Assembly (NCBI GenBank): GCA_002339345.1
Contig: DDKM01000016.1
Coordinates: 1,495-8,876 of the forward strand
Length of the DNA stretch: 7,382 bases
DNA from: Firmicutes bacterium UBA2598
GTDB taxonomy: Bacteria; Bacillota; PH28-bin88
Direction: 5' to 3'
Below the pieces are notes generated by a model that was given only the letters and a program-made list of their open reading frames with translations, searched no databases and was not told the origin of the DNA. Positions 1-6,334 of the stretch are shown piece after piece; position 1 is the first letter of the stretch, and the number at the start of each line of letters is the position of its first letter. The translations under genes and the position numbers were made by a program.

Positions 1-495
1 CCCAACCCGGACCTGATGCTGACACCGGAGCAGCGGGCCTATATGGCCGCACGCGTGCCCGCCATTCGCCAGAACAAGGCCATCGTGTTGGCCGACTTCT
101 GGAACGACGGGGAAATGACCCAGGGATGTATCGCGGGCGGGCGGCGGTACTTCCACGTTACCGCTAGCGGCGCTGTGGAGCCGTGCGCTTTTGTCCATTT
201 TTCCACCCACAACATCAATGAGCACAGCCTGGAAGAGATTTTGCGCTCACCGCTGTTTGCCGCCTTCCAAAGGAGGCAGCCTTTCTGCGGCGACCACCTG
301 CTGCCTTGCCCCATTATCGACGTGCCCTCCGCCCTCCGGGACATCGTGGCGGAAAGCGGGGCCACGCCCACCCACGACCTCGCCGACGACGTGCTGAAAG
401 GTGAAGTGGGCGAACAGCTCGACCGGCGGGCGGCGGCCTGGGCGGCGGCAACCGCGGAGGTGCGGTCCCGGCAAGCCTGGAAGACCGTATCCTGA
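1..495 (+). CDS. Radical SAM protein with SPASM-like C-terminal Cys cluster, 3' part only
   Basis: The frame is open from base 1 and ends at TGA 493-495, giving 164 residues. The N-terminus, including the expected CxxxCxxC radical SAM motif, lies outside the window. The visible part opens with PNPDLMLTPEQR, which resembles a segment found late in clostridial radical SAM proteins. Four cysteines follow at window residues 43 (GCIAGG), 62 (VEPCAF), 96 (PFCGD) and 103 (LPCPI). The order GC-(G)-aromatic-x-V-x-x-x-G-x-V-x-PC is typical of SPASM-type auxiliary 4Fe-4S cluster domains, where it introduces a line such as 'SLEEILRSPLF'. The last 55 or so residues are Ala-rich and helical. The substrate cannot be told from this fragment. 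It appears to be the last gene of its unit, because the next gene has its own promoter 40 bases downstream. The family call is fairly safe; the specific function is unknown. Confidence 0.75.
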   Translation, partial: PNPDLMLTPEQRAYMAARVPAIRQNKAIVLADFWNDGEMTQGCIAGGRRYFHVTASGAVEPCAFVHFSTHNINEHSLEEILRSPLFAAFQRRQPFCGDHLLPCPIIDVPSALRDIVAESGATPTHDLADDVLKGEVGEQLDRRAAAWAAATAEVRSRQAWKTVS

Positions 496-534
496 CCTGA
501 AAACAATCTTCGTTTCGTCCAAATGTTACAGCCC

Positions 535-564
535 TTGACTAGACACGTGCAGGGAGGTGATAAT
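535..564 (+). promoter_or_regulatory. Sigma-A-type promoter of the regulator/phasin/UbiB unit
   Basis: TTGACT (535-540, 5/6 match to the -35 consensus) and GATAAT (559-564, 5/6 match to the -10 consensus) are 18 bases apart. Transcription should begin near 571. The conspicuous GGGAGGTGA at 552-560 lies inside this promoter, so it would not be in the mRNA and is probably not a ribosome site. Seen by eye only; no transcript evidence. Confidence 0.5.
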
Positions 565-601
565 ATAAATTGACAGTATGATCAGCATGGGGGGGACTGT
601 A

Positions 602-1312
602 ATGCGCATCACCCGGCGGCGAATGGACTTCCTGCAAAAGATTAAACAGCTTTACGAGGCCACCGACCTGCCGGTGCATTACGTGCGGGTGGCCGAACTG
701 CTGGGAGTCAGCAAGTGGAGCGCGTACGAGATGCTGAAGACGCTGGAAAAGGAAGGCTTTCTGGCCAGCCAGTACGAAGTGAACCAGGGAGAAAAGTTTC
801 CCGGCCGGGCGATGGTGCTGTTCGCGCCTACCCGCCTTGCTGATCTGGCGCTGTCAGGGAAAAACCTGGAGGAGAAGGCCCCTCTTAAGGAATGGCGGCA
901 AGTCAAAGAACGGTTGTTGTCCCTGTGCGAAGAGCTGCAAAAGACCAATCCCAAAGAACTGATCGAACAACTGATGGCGGAACTGCCCGGCCTGGAACGT
1001 CCCCTGATCTTCAGCGCATACATGATCGCCCTCCTGATCGCGCAACTGCAAACCCTGAGTGAAAAGAGCATCGGGCTGGTCAAGAACGTGGTGATGGGTG
1101 CCGCTAAAGCGGAAACAGGACTGGCCATGTTTGCCGGTGCAGCCATGGGCAGCATGCTGAAAACAGCCACCCAGTTCCCGCTGCTGTCGCAAATTGTCAG
1201 CCACCTGGACAGGTTCCAGGACAACCTGGCTGAGCTTAATCAATCCGAACAGGCCCTGTTAATGGATTTCCTGGAAGAGGCGTTAGAAAAAGCGACGTCA
1301 TTTTCTTTATGA
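602..1312 (+). CDS. Winged-helix DNA-binding regulator, unnamed family
   Basis: A protein of 236 residues if it starts at ATG 602. The N-terminal third is a basic helix (MRITRRRMDFLQK) followed by a helix-turn-helix around residues 24-60: VHYVRVAELLGVSKWSAYE, then MLKTLEKEGFLAS and a possible wing. This layout resembles the DtxR/MarR-like winged-helix class. Residues 85-236 are mostly helical, with a Gly/Ala-rich hydrophobic stretch around 160-190 (VVMGAAKAETGLAMFAGAAM) that could pack as a dimer core or touch a membrane or lipid. No metal-binding residues of DtxR are evident. ATG 578 is in frame, but the predicted transcript start near 571 would leave it almost leaderless. ATG 602 has a G-rich run (588-593) about eight bases upstream. 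It leads the phasin-like and UbiB-like genes, so it may be their local regulator; this is inference. Confidence 0.72.
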   Translation: MRITRRRMDFLQKIKQLYEATDLPVHYVRVAELLGVSKWSAYEMLKTLEKEGFLASQYEVNQGEKFPGRAMVLFAPTRLADLALSGKNLEEKAPLKEWRQVKERLLSLCEELQKTNPKELIEQLMAELPGLERPLIFSAYMIALLIAQLQTLSEKSIGLVKNVVMGAAKAETGLAMFAGAAMGSMLKTATQFPLLSQIVSHLDRFQDNLAELNQSEQALLMDFLEEALEKATSFSL

Positions 1313-1365
1313 GATATTTGGGGATATTGGGGTTAAAGGATAGGCGATTTAATCGACAAGATCGC

Positions 1366-1375
1366 TAACCGGTTA
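1366..1375. repeat. 10-bp perfect palindrome in the regulator/phasin gap
   Basis: TAACCGGTTA is its own reverse complement and lies in the 105-base gap before the phasin-like gene. An adjacent small inverted repeat, GCGAT (1344-1348) and ATCGC (1361-1365), ends one base before it. No good promoter is visible in this gap. It could be an operator or mRNA structure, but short palindromes also arise by chance. Confidence 0.3.
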
Positions 1376-1417
1376 ATCAAGAAATACCATAACTACGAGT
1401 GGAGGAGGAATAAACAA

Positions 1418-1717
1418 ATGAAGGAACTGGTACGCAAGGCTTTTATCCTGGGTTGGGGGGCTGTGGCCTTAACCAGGGAAGCGGCGGAAAAACTGGTGGA
1501 TGAACTGGTGAAAAAGGGGGAAGTCGGCCAGGAAGAGGCCAGGGATCTGGTCAACGACCTGCTGGAGCGGGGAAAGAAAGGGCGGGAAGAGGTGCAAAAA
1601 GTCATCCGCCAGGAAATGGCGCGGGTGCTGGGTGACTTGAACCTGCCCTCCCGGGACGACCTGTTGCGGCTGGAGGAAAAGGTAGACCGGCTGCTGCAGC
1701 GAGGCGGGGAGCAGTAG
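1418..1717 (+). CDS. Small phasin-like coiled-coil protein
   Basis: A protein of 99 residues, starting at ATG 1418 nine bases after a very strong SD (GGAGGAGG, 1401-1408). A short hydrophobic opening (residues 8-18, AFILGWGAVAL) precedes a long charged helical region rich in Lys, Glu, Arg and Leu. A predicted break falls at DLNLPSRDD, followed by a final Leu-heptad helix (LLRLEEKVDRLLQRG). This matches the small 'phasin family / polyhydroxyalkanoate granule-associated' proteins often annotated in clostridia. No PHA synthase is in the window, so a granule role is not shown. The gene ends 34 bases before the UbiB-like gene, which points to co-transcription and perhaps a shared membrane or lipid surface. 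Family assignment is by overall pattern, since such coiled coils have few diagnostic residues. Confidence 0.75.
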   Translation: MKELVRKAFILGWGAVALTREAAEKLVDELVKKGEVGQEEARDLVNDLLERGKKGREEVQKVIRQEMARVLGDLNLPSRDDLLRLEEKVDRLLQRGGEQ

Positions 1718-1751
1718 TCGAGCCGGGAAATCACATGCAAAGGAGTATAGC

Positions 1752-3446
1752 ATGACCATTACCAGAGGGTACCGGCACGCGCGGCGGTTCCAGACCGTCG
1801 CCCGGGTGCTGGTGCATCACGGTTTCGGTTACCTGCTGGGGCAGTTGGGGCTTACGGAACACCTTGCTTCCTACAGGCGCAGGTCGCCCCAGGGGTTGGA
1901 TGAGACCCAGCCGCTGCTTACCCGGGGAGAGCGGGTGCGCCGGGTGCTGGAGGAATTGGGGCCTACCTTTGTCAAGATGGGCCAGATGCTCAGTACCCGG
2001 CCCGACCTGCTACCCGAGGACATCCGCTGCGAACTGGCCAAACTGCAGGACCAGGTCCCGCCCTTTCCTTTTACACAGGTCCAGTCCTTAATCGAGCGCG
2101 AATTGGGTCGGCCCCTGGGGGAGATCTTCCCCTATTTTGATCCCCAGCCCCTGGCCGCGGCCTCCATTGGACAGGTGCACCGCGCCCGGCTGCACACCGG
2201 CGAAGAGGTGGTGGTCAAGGTCCAGCGCCCGGGGATCGAAGGGATTATCGCGGTTGACTTGGAAATCCTGCACGCCATTGCTCAACTGGCGGAAAAACGC
2301 ACCGCCTGGGGCCAACTGTACAGGGTGGTGGAATTGGTCGATGAATTCCGCCGTACGCTGCTACAGGAAATGGACTACCTGGCGGAGGGACGCAATGCCG
2401 AGCGCTTCCGGCAAAACATGGCGGGGGAAACAACCGTATACATTCCCAGGGTTTACTGGGAGTATGCCACCTCCAGGGTACTCACCATGGAGTACGTGGC
2501 GGGGGTGAAGCTGGGGGATATTGCCAGGCTAAAAGAGCAGGGCAGGGATCTCCAGAGGATTGCCCATCACCTGGCCAGGACGATCTTTCAGCAGATCCTG
2601 GTCGACGGTTATTTTCACGCCGACCCCCACCCCGGGAACATTGCGGTGCTGCCGGGAGAAACGCTTGTTTTGATGGATTTCGGTATGGTAGGCCGCTTGA
2701 CCCAAGAGCGCCAGCGGCAGTTGGTCCAACTGGTGCTGGGACTGGTGAGGCGGAACAGCGGGCAGATCGTCCGGGCGGTGGCGGAGATGGGCATTGTCGG
2801 CCGGGAAGTGGACATGGAGGGGTTACGCCGGGACGTTGACCGGATCCGAGAACGTTATTATGACATACCGCTAAGCCAGGTGAAACTGGGAGAGGCCATC
2901 GGGGAGATCCTGGATCTGGCCTTTAAGTACCGCATCCGTATCCCCACCGAATTCAGCCTGGTAGCCAAAGCGCTGATTACCCTGGAAGGAATTGTGGAGG
3001 AGTTGGACCCCGGCCTGAGAATTGTGGAGGTGGCCGAACCCTTCGGCCGCCGTTTGATGCGGGAAAGGTTACGGCCCGGGCGCCTGTGGCAGGAGTTCGG
3101 AGAGCACGCCTGGGAATTTGGGGATGTCTTCTTCCGGCTGCCCGGGCGGATAGACCGGGTGTTGGAGCAGACGGAGGATGGCCGGCTAACCTTCAAGCTG
3201 GAACACGCTGAACTGAGGGAGACCCTTTCCCGTCTGGACCGGATTAGCAACCGGTTATCCTTTAGTATCGTGCTTATGGCCTTTTCCATAGTGATCGCGG
3301 GACTGGTGGTGGGCTCCGCTCTGGCTGCTAGTTCCGGGGGTGGTTTCTCATGGGCGAGACTTCCTTTCTTAGAAATCGGCTTTGCCCTCGCCATGCTGAT
3401 GGGGGGATGGTTGCTGCTATCCATATTCCGCTCCGGGCGGTTCTGA
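1752..3446 (+). CDS. ABC1/AarF/UbiB-type atypical kinase, membrane anchored
   Basis: A protein of 564 residues, close to the usual UbiB length. ATG 1752 follows AAAGGAG (1739-1745). All UbiB-family hallmarks are visible: KxGQ motif K75-M-G-Q78 followed by STRPDLLP; Ala-rich nucleotide loop AAASIGQVH (135-143) replacing the Gly-rich loop of ordinary kinases; Lys156 in VVKVQRPG; QEMDYLAEGRNAERF (205-219) with the ExD-type acidic residues; the hinge region TMEYVAGVK (245-253); catalytic DGYFHADPHPGN (285-296); and the DFG at 309-311. Two hydrophobic helices near 501-526 and 538-558 form the C-terminal membrane anchor. Family members have ATPase activity and support ubiquinone or other prenyl-lipid pathways. 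In a clostridial host a menaquinone or lipid-homeostasis role is likely, but not demonstrated. It is the last gene of the unit with the regulator and phasin-like genes. The name ubiB is withheld because the host probably does not make ubiquinone. Confidence 0.93.
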   Translation: MTITRGYRHARRFQTVARVLVHHGFGYLLGQLGLTEHLASYRRRSPQGLDETQPLLTRGERVRRVLEELGPTFVKMGQMLSTRPDLLPEDIRCELAKLQDQVPPFPFTQVQSLIERELGRPLGEIFPYFDPQPLAAASIGQVHRARLHTGEEVVVKVQRPGIEGIIAVDLEILHAIAQLAEKRTAWGQLYRVVELVDEFRRTLLQEMDYLAEGRNAERFRQNMAGETTVYIPRVYWEYATSRVLTMEYVAGVKLGDIARLKEQGRDLQRIAHHLARTIFQQILVDGYFHADPHPGNIAVLPGETLVLMDFGMVGRLTQERQRQLVQLVLGLVRRNSGQIVRAVAEMGIVGREVDMEGLRRDVDRIRERYYDIPLSQVKLGEAIGEILDLAFKYRIRIPTEFSLVAKALITLEGIVEELDPGLRIVEVAEPFGRRLMRERLRPGRLWQEFGEHAWEFGDVFFRLPGRIDRVLEQTEDGRLTFKLEHAELRETLSRLDRISNRLSFSIVLMAFSIVIAGLVVGSALAASSGGGFSWARLPFLEIGFALAMLMGGWLLLSIFRSGRF

Positions 3447-3450
3447 AAAG

Positions 3451-3532
3451 ATTAGCCAGCACGATACCCAGTTAGAATATCCTATGGGTTAATTTAATGA
3501 ATGTTTCACAGCTCTGCTTTGTATCGTCTAAT
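3451..3532. repeat. Nested inverted repeat between the UbiB-like and DUF6671 genes
   Basis: The outer arms are ATTAG (3451-3455) plus ACGATAC (3461-3467) against GTATCGT (3521-3527) plus CTAAT (3528-3532). That is 12 paired bases with a five-base bulge on the left. Inside, ACCCA (3466-3470) and TAG (3473-3475) pair with CTA (3482-3484) and TGGGT (3485-3489), giving an eight-pair hairpin with a two-base bulge and a six-base loop. No U-run follows the inner hairpin, so it is not a clear intrinsic terminator. The right outer arm contains the -10 element of the downstream promoter. Confidence 0.5.
3505..3532 (+). promoter_or_regulatory. Promoter of the DUF6671 gene
   Basis: TTCACA (3505-3510, 5/6 match) and TCTAAT (3527-3532, 5/6 match) are separated by 16 bases. 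The expected transcript start is near 3539, leaving a leader of about 50 bases that holds two SD-like runs. This suggests the gene is transcribed independently of the UbiB unit. Assigned by eye. Confidence 0.45.
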
Positions 3533-3588
3533 TATGCGTGACGAGTTTTCAGGGGAGGTTACATCCTAGCCGGGGAGGCGGTGGTAAT

Positions 3589-4431
3589 TTGTCCATTTAT
3601 TCCAAGCAGCGCGTTGCCCTGCTCACCCAGCACGCCAAGGAGCGGGTGATTGCTCCGGTGTTAGAGTCTGCGCTCGGATGCCGGGTGGAGCACGTTACCG
3701 GTTATGATACAGACCAGTTGGGTACATTCACCCGCGAAATCCCGCGGCCCGGTACCCAGCTTGAGGCGGCGCGCAAAAAGGCGCGCATCGGCATGGAGCT
3801 CTCCGGGCTGCCGCTCGGGCTCGCGAGCGAGGGCTCATTCGGGCCGGACCCGATGGTGGGGATGTTTCCCTGGAACGTGGAGTTCCTGATCTGGATCGAT
3901 GATGAGCGTGGCCTGGAGATCGTCGGCGTGGCGCAAGGCAAGACCAACTTCGCCCATTTGCTCGCGGCGGGCTGGGAGGAGGCCAAGGCCTTCGCCCGGC
4001 AGGCGGGATTTCCCGAACATTATCTGGTGGTGCGCCCGGAGGGCGAGAGCGACCCGCGGATGCGCAAGGGGATTGCCGCCTGGACGGAGTTCGAGGCGGC
4101 CTTTACCTGGGCGTTGGAGCAATCGCCGTGCCGCCGTGTTTTCGTTGAAACCGATATGCGCGCCCACGCCAACCCGACGCGCCTGGAGAACATCCGCCTG
4201 GCGGCCGAGGATCTCGCCCGTAAGCTTTGCTCGCTCTGCCCGGCCTGCAGCACGCCGGGCTTTTGGGTAGTGGAGCGCCTGACCGGGTTGCCGTGCGAGG
4301 CCTGCGGCGCCCCCACGCGCGAGACCCGGGCCGAAGTCCTCGGCTGTTTGAAGTGTGCGCACCGCGTCACCAGGGAGCGCGCCGGGAAGGAGTACGCCGA
4401 CGCCGGGCGCTGCGACTACTGCAACCCTTGA
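3589..4431 (+). CDS. DUF6671-type protein with Cys-rich probable zinc-ribbon tail
   Basis: A protein of 280 residues from TTG 3589, which follows GGGGAGG (3572-3578) at ten bases. An in-frame GTG at 3538 would add 17 residues, but it has no SD and sits at the predicted transcript start. I recognise the DUF6671 pattern: QHAKERVIAP (14-23), DTDQLGTFTREIPRPG (40-55), the repeated EAARKKARIGM helix, GLPLGLASEGSFGPDP (73-88), an acidic WIDDERGLEI strand (102-111), VVRPEG (147-152) and ETDMRAHANPTR (187-198). The C-terminus carries CPAC (217-220), CEAC (236-239), CLKC (253-256) and CDYC (275-278), enough for two zinc sites; Cys214 is extra. The biochemical function of the family is, to my knowledge, unknown. 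The codons are richer in GC and CGC/GCG than in the flanking genes, and it stands alone with its own promoter. Both fit acquisition by transfer but do not prove it. Confidence 0.8.
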   Translation: MSIYSKQRVALLTQHAKERVIAPVLESALGCRVEHVTGYDTDQLGTFTREIPRPGTQLEAARKKARIGMELSGLPLGLASEGSFGPDPMVGMFPWNVEFLIWIDDERGLEIVGVAQGKTNFAHLLAAGWEEAKAFARQAGFPEHYLVVRPEGESDPRMRKGIAAWTEFEAAFTWALEQSPCRRVFVETDMRAHANPTRLENIRLAAEDLARKLCSLCPACSTPGFWVVERLTGLPCEACGAPTRETRAEVLGCLKCAHRVTRERAGKEYADAGRCDYCNP

Positions 4432-4484
4432 TGGTCGATTTGCCACGGAAGATCCAAGAGGGCAACTTGAAAATTGCGTTGAGT

Positions 4485-5381
4485 TCAGTTAAGGGCATCA
4501 ATTTTTTCCTGCAGCTTCTGCTTGACAGTGCCGAATTTGATTCCTTTCTGCATGCAGTAGTCCTGGATATTTGTCAGGGGGTTTGGCATTTTTTCCCCCA
4601 ACACTTCTTCAATTACTTCCCTGGAAAGCCCCCAGTCCAGCACTTCCCGGAAGATGGTGTTGCCTTTGACCGTCCTTTCCGATTCAGGCGTCCCGCTGCC
4701 TGTTTTGGGTTTGTGGTCCTCCTGGGTGTTCGGGGTATTACTGGCTGCGCCGGTGGTGTTACCGGCCGGGGTAGCGGCCACCGGCCCCGGTGGGGTGTCA
4801 ACACCCTTTTCCTCACTCGCTTTTGTACTGCTGACTGCCTGGTCCCCGGCGGGCTGGTTAACGGTTGCCGGTTGCCCGACTGTTTCCGGCCTTGTAATGT
4901 CCACCCCATGGGCATCTAGGTAGGCCAGTTGCTCTGCCGTCAGCCCCCCTCTTTCCTTCAAAATGGTTACCGCCGGGGCGGGCAGGTATGTTGGTTCATC
5001 CATTTGATAGGGCAATCCCGTGTACAACGCCACAAACAGTTTTACCGATGCATTGCCGATTTCTTTGCCCTGGTCCTTCAGGTAGCCGTAAAGACTTTCC
5101 AGGTTCTTATTTTGGAAACTGGCAACATCCTCAACTCCGGTGACACCAAAGGCCTGAGCCAGGACTTCCAGGGGGATCCGGAAATTTCTGTTGATATCGC
5201 CAAAGGTGTATGACCCCCTGATATCAGCCGGATTATACTCCCCTGCAAACTGGCCCTCTATGAATTTTACCGGTACCTTTAAAGACTCGGTCCGCCAGAG
5301 GTTAAAGGCGGAAGTCAGGCCGATGCCGCCGAAGATTACCACCATGACAATCATGCCAAGGGCCTTGGATTGAATTTTCAT
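4485..5381 (-). CDS. Membrane-anchored protein with two RG-T repeat domains, partner of the NapH-like protein
   Basis: A protein of 298 residues starting at ATG 5381-5379. A G-run at 5391-5395 serves as its SD, inside the end of the upstream gene; only two bases separate that gene's stop from this start. The frame extends upstream to 5504, but that part overlaps the upstream gene. One N-terminal membrane helix (residues 7-27) acts as anchor or uncleaved signal. Domain 1 spans about 54-123 (IRGSYTFGDI, IPLEVLAQAFGV, then LYGYLKDQGKEIG). A segment about 125-163 follows (LPAPAVTILKERGG). A low-complexity Pro/Thr/Ala/Gly linker spans about 165-235. Domain 2 spans about 237-297 (VKGNTIFREVL, REVIEEVLGE, then DYCMQKGIKFGTVKQKL). 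Related short domains occur beside or fused to membrane 4Fe-4S and cytochrome-type proteins. I do not know their biochemical role; a structural or partner-binding role is inferred. Only one Cys (276) is present, so it carries no cluster itself. Confidence 0.8.
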   Translation of the reverse strand: MKIQSKALGMIVMVVIFGGIGLTSAFNLWRTESLKVPVKFIEGQFAGEYNPADIRGSYTFGDINRNFRIPLEVLAQAFGVTGVEDVASFQNKNLESLYGYLKDQGKEIGNASVKLFVALYTGLPYQMDEPTYLPAPAVTILKERGGLTAEQLAYLDAHGVDITRPETVGQPATVNQPAGDQAVSSTKASEEKGVDTPPGPVAATPAGNTTGAASNTPNTQEDHKPKTGSGTPESERTVKGNTIFREVLDWGLSREVIEEVLGEKMPNPLTNIQDYCMQKGIKFGTVKQKLQEKIDALN

Positions 5382-5383
5382 GT

Positions 5384-6250
5384 CTACTTTCCCCCTTTCA
5401 CCGGCCAGCCTGCCGGAACCGGCTTGCCACCCGGAATGGCCAATTCTACCGTTGCCGGGACAGGACACACCCCTTCGGATGTGCATTTCAAGCAGGTGTT
5501 GCACTGGAAATGGCGCACCACACCGGTTTCCGAGACATTGATGTTCATGGGGCAGATCCTGTCACAGGCCTGGCAGTCGATGCAGGTGGCGGCATTTCTG
5601 GTGATTTTGAAGACCCTGAACAGGTTAATAATGCTCAAAACCGCTCCGAAGGGACAGGCGTACTTGCACCAGACTCTGTCAACAAATAGGGAAGCCACCA
5701 TGGTAACGCCAAGGATGATAAGTGCCGTGACGGCTACCTCCCCCGTCCAGAACTGGAACAGGGCGTAATAAGGGTCTACGCCTTGAAAGGACAGTTTCCC
5801 GGTCATGGCAGTGGCGTATAAAACCCAGGCCAGGATGGCGTAGCTGGAAAACCTTAAGTACTTATCTAACCGCTCGGGGATGAAGGTGTTGTACCGCTTT
5901 TTGAAGACCTTTTTGCCTATCTTGCCCAGCCACTCCTGGAAGGTGCCAAAGGGGCACACCCAGCCGCAAAAAACCGCCCCAAAGCCGATGGTCAACAGCA
6001 AGACAATGTACATGAGAATGAAGGAGGATTCATGAATTTTTTTAGTGTAAGTACCAACAGTTATATACTGATAGATACTGACCACTCCCCCGAAAGGGCA
6101 CACCGCGTGCAGGGAGGCGGAACTCAACAGGGGAATGGCCTTCCCGCTTTCCTCCAAACCGTGGTTTACAGCAATTAATGCAATTAAAATAAAGAAAAAG
6201 ATCTGGATGGCCGGGCGAAACCAGTTATGCTTTTGTTTTCCTTGAGCCAT
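5384..6250 (-). CDS. NapH/MauN-like membrane 4Fe-4S electron-transfer protein
   Basis: A protein of 288 residues starting at ATG 6250-6248, seven bases after GGAGAGGAG (6266-6258). Membrane helices are visible at about 13-30, 75-98, 132-150 and 168-190. Three CPFG-type motifs occur: AVCPFGG (Cys51), CGWVCPFG (Cys95, Cys99) and CKYACPFG (Cys195, Cys199). The last two fit the PF12801 family layout of NapH, MauN and related proteins. A cytoplasmic tail holds two ferredoxin-type cluster motifs: C223-x2-C226-x2-C229-x3-C233-P and C250-x2-C253-x2-C256-x5-C262-P. The second motif has a longer last gap. Proteins of this class pass electrons between quinols or ferredoxins and a partner enzyme. No nitrate reductase or methylamine genes are nearby, so nap or mau symbols are not justified. 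It is first in an operon with the repeat-domain protein, and its partner oxidoreductase is not visible. Confidence 0.9.
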   Translation of the reverse strand: MAQGKQKHNWFRPAIQIFFFILIALIAVNHGLEESGKAIPLLSSASLHAVCPFGGVVSIYQYITVGTYTKKIHESSFILMYIVLLLTIGFGAVFCGWVCPFGTFQEWLGKIGKKVFKKRYNTFIPERLDKYLRFSSYAILAWVLYATAMTGKLSFQGVDPYYALFQFWTGEVAVTALIILGVTMVASLFVDRVWCKYACPFGAVLSIINLFRVFKITRNAATCIDCQACDRICPMNINVSETGVVRHFQCNTCLKCTSEGVCPVPATVELAIPGGKPVPAGWPVKGGK

Positions 6251-6304
6251 TGTGGTTCTCCTCTCCGGTTCGAGTTGGATGGAAGCATGTTCTTTTCTTT
6301 TAAG

Positions 6305-6334
6305 CTTAAATGGTAAATATCAAGATATTGTCAA
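6305..6334 (-). promoter_or_regulatory. Promoter of the NapH-like operon
   Basis: On the minus strand a perfect TTGACA (6334-6329) is followed after 18 bases by TTTAAG (6310-6305, 4/6 match to the -10 consensus). The expected transcript start is near 6298, about 48 bases before ATG 6250. The -35 is strong and the -10 is weak, which is common at activated promoters. Confidence 0.42.
6316..6329. promoter_or_regulatory. Palindrome in the spacer of the NapH-like operon promoter, candidate operator
   Basis: AATATC and GATATT (6316-6321 and 6324-6329) are perfect inverted arms around a two-base centre. The site fills most of the spacer between the -35 and -10 elements, where a bound repressor would block RNA polymerase or a MerR-type activator would act. 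It does not match the FNR or Rex consensus as I know them. A TCAAGA direct repeat (6320-6325 and 6331-6336, 11 bases apart) overlaps it. Functional meaning is inference. Confidence 0.35.

Noticed and set aside
39..506. Minus-strand frame opposite the radical SAM gene
   Set aside because: It is a shadow frame in GC-rich coding DNA, with Ser/Arg-rich, family-less translation and no ribosome site.
679..1243. Minus-strand frames opposite the winged-helix gene
   Set aside because: Their translation has no recognisable pattern, while the plus strand encodes a clear helix-turn-helix.
1418..3446. Toxin-antitoxin or defence-kinase reading of the small gene plus kinase pair
   Set aside because: The kinase has the full UbiB/ABC1 motif set and C-terminal membrane helices, and the small protein is phasin-like, so a housekeeping lipid/quinone role fits better than a toxin kinase.
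3466..3489. Intrinsic terminator after the UbiB-like gene
   Set aside because: The hairpin is plausible but has a bulge and is not followed by a U-run, so it is described only as part of the inverted repeat.
4440..4465. Possible terminator between the convergent genes (TTGCC at 4440-4444 and GGCAA at 4461-4465)
   Set aside because: The stem is only five pairs with a 16-base loop and no T-run on either strand, too weak to call.
4227..4919. A 230-codon plus-strand frame across the 3' end of the DUF6671 gene and the repeat-domain gene
   Set aside because: It overlaps two genes with clear protein signatures in other frames or on the other strand, has no ribosome site at a natural start, and its translation shows no family pattern.
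5382..5504. N-terminal extension of the repeat-domain protein to ATG 5504
   Set aside because: The added 41 residues are encoded on the same strand inside the well-supported Fe-S gene. ATG 5381 has an SD and is directly followed by a membrane anchor.
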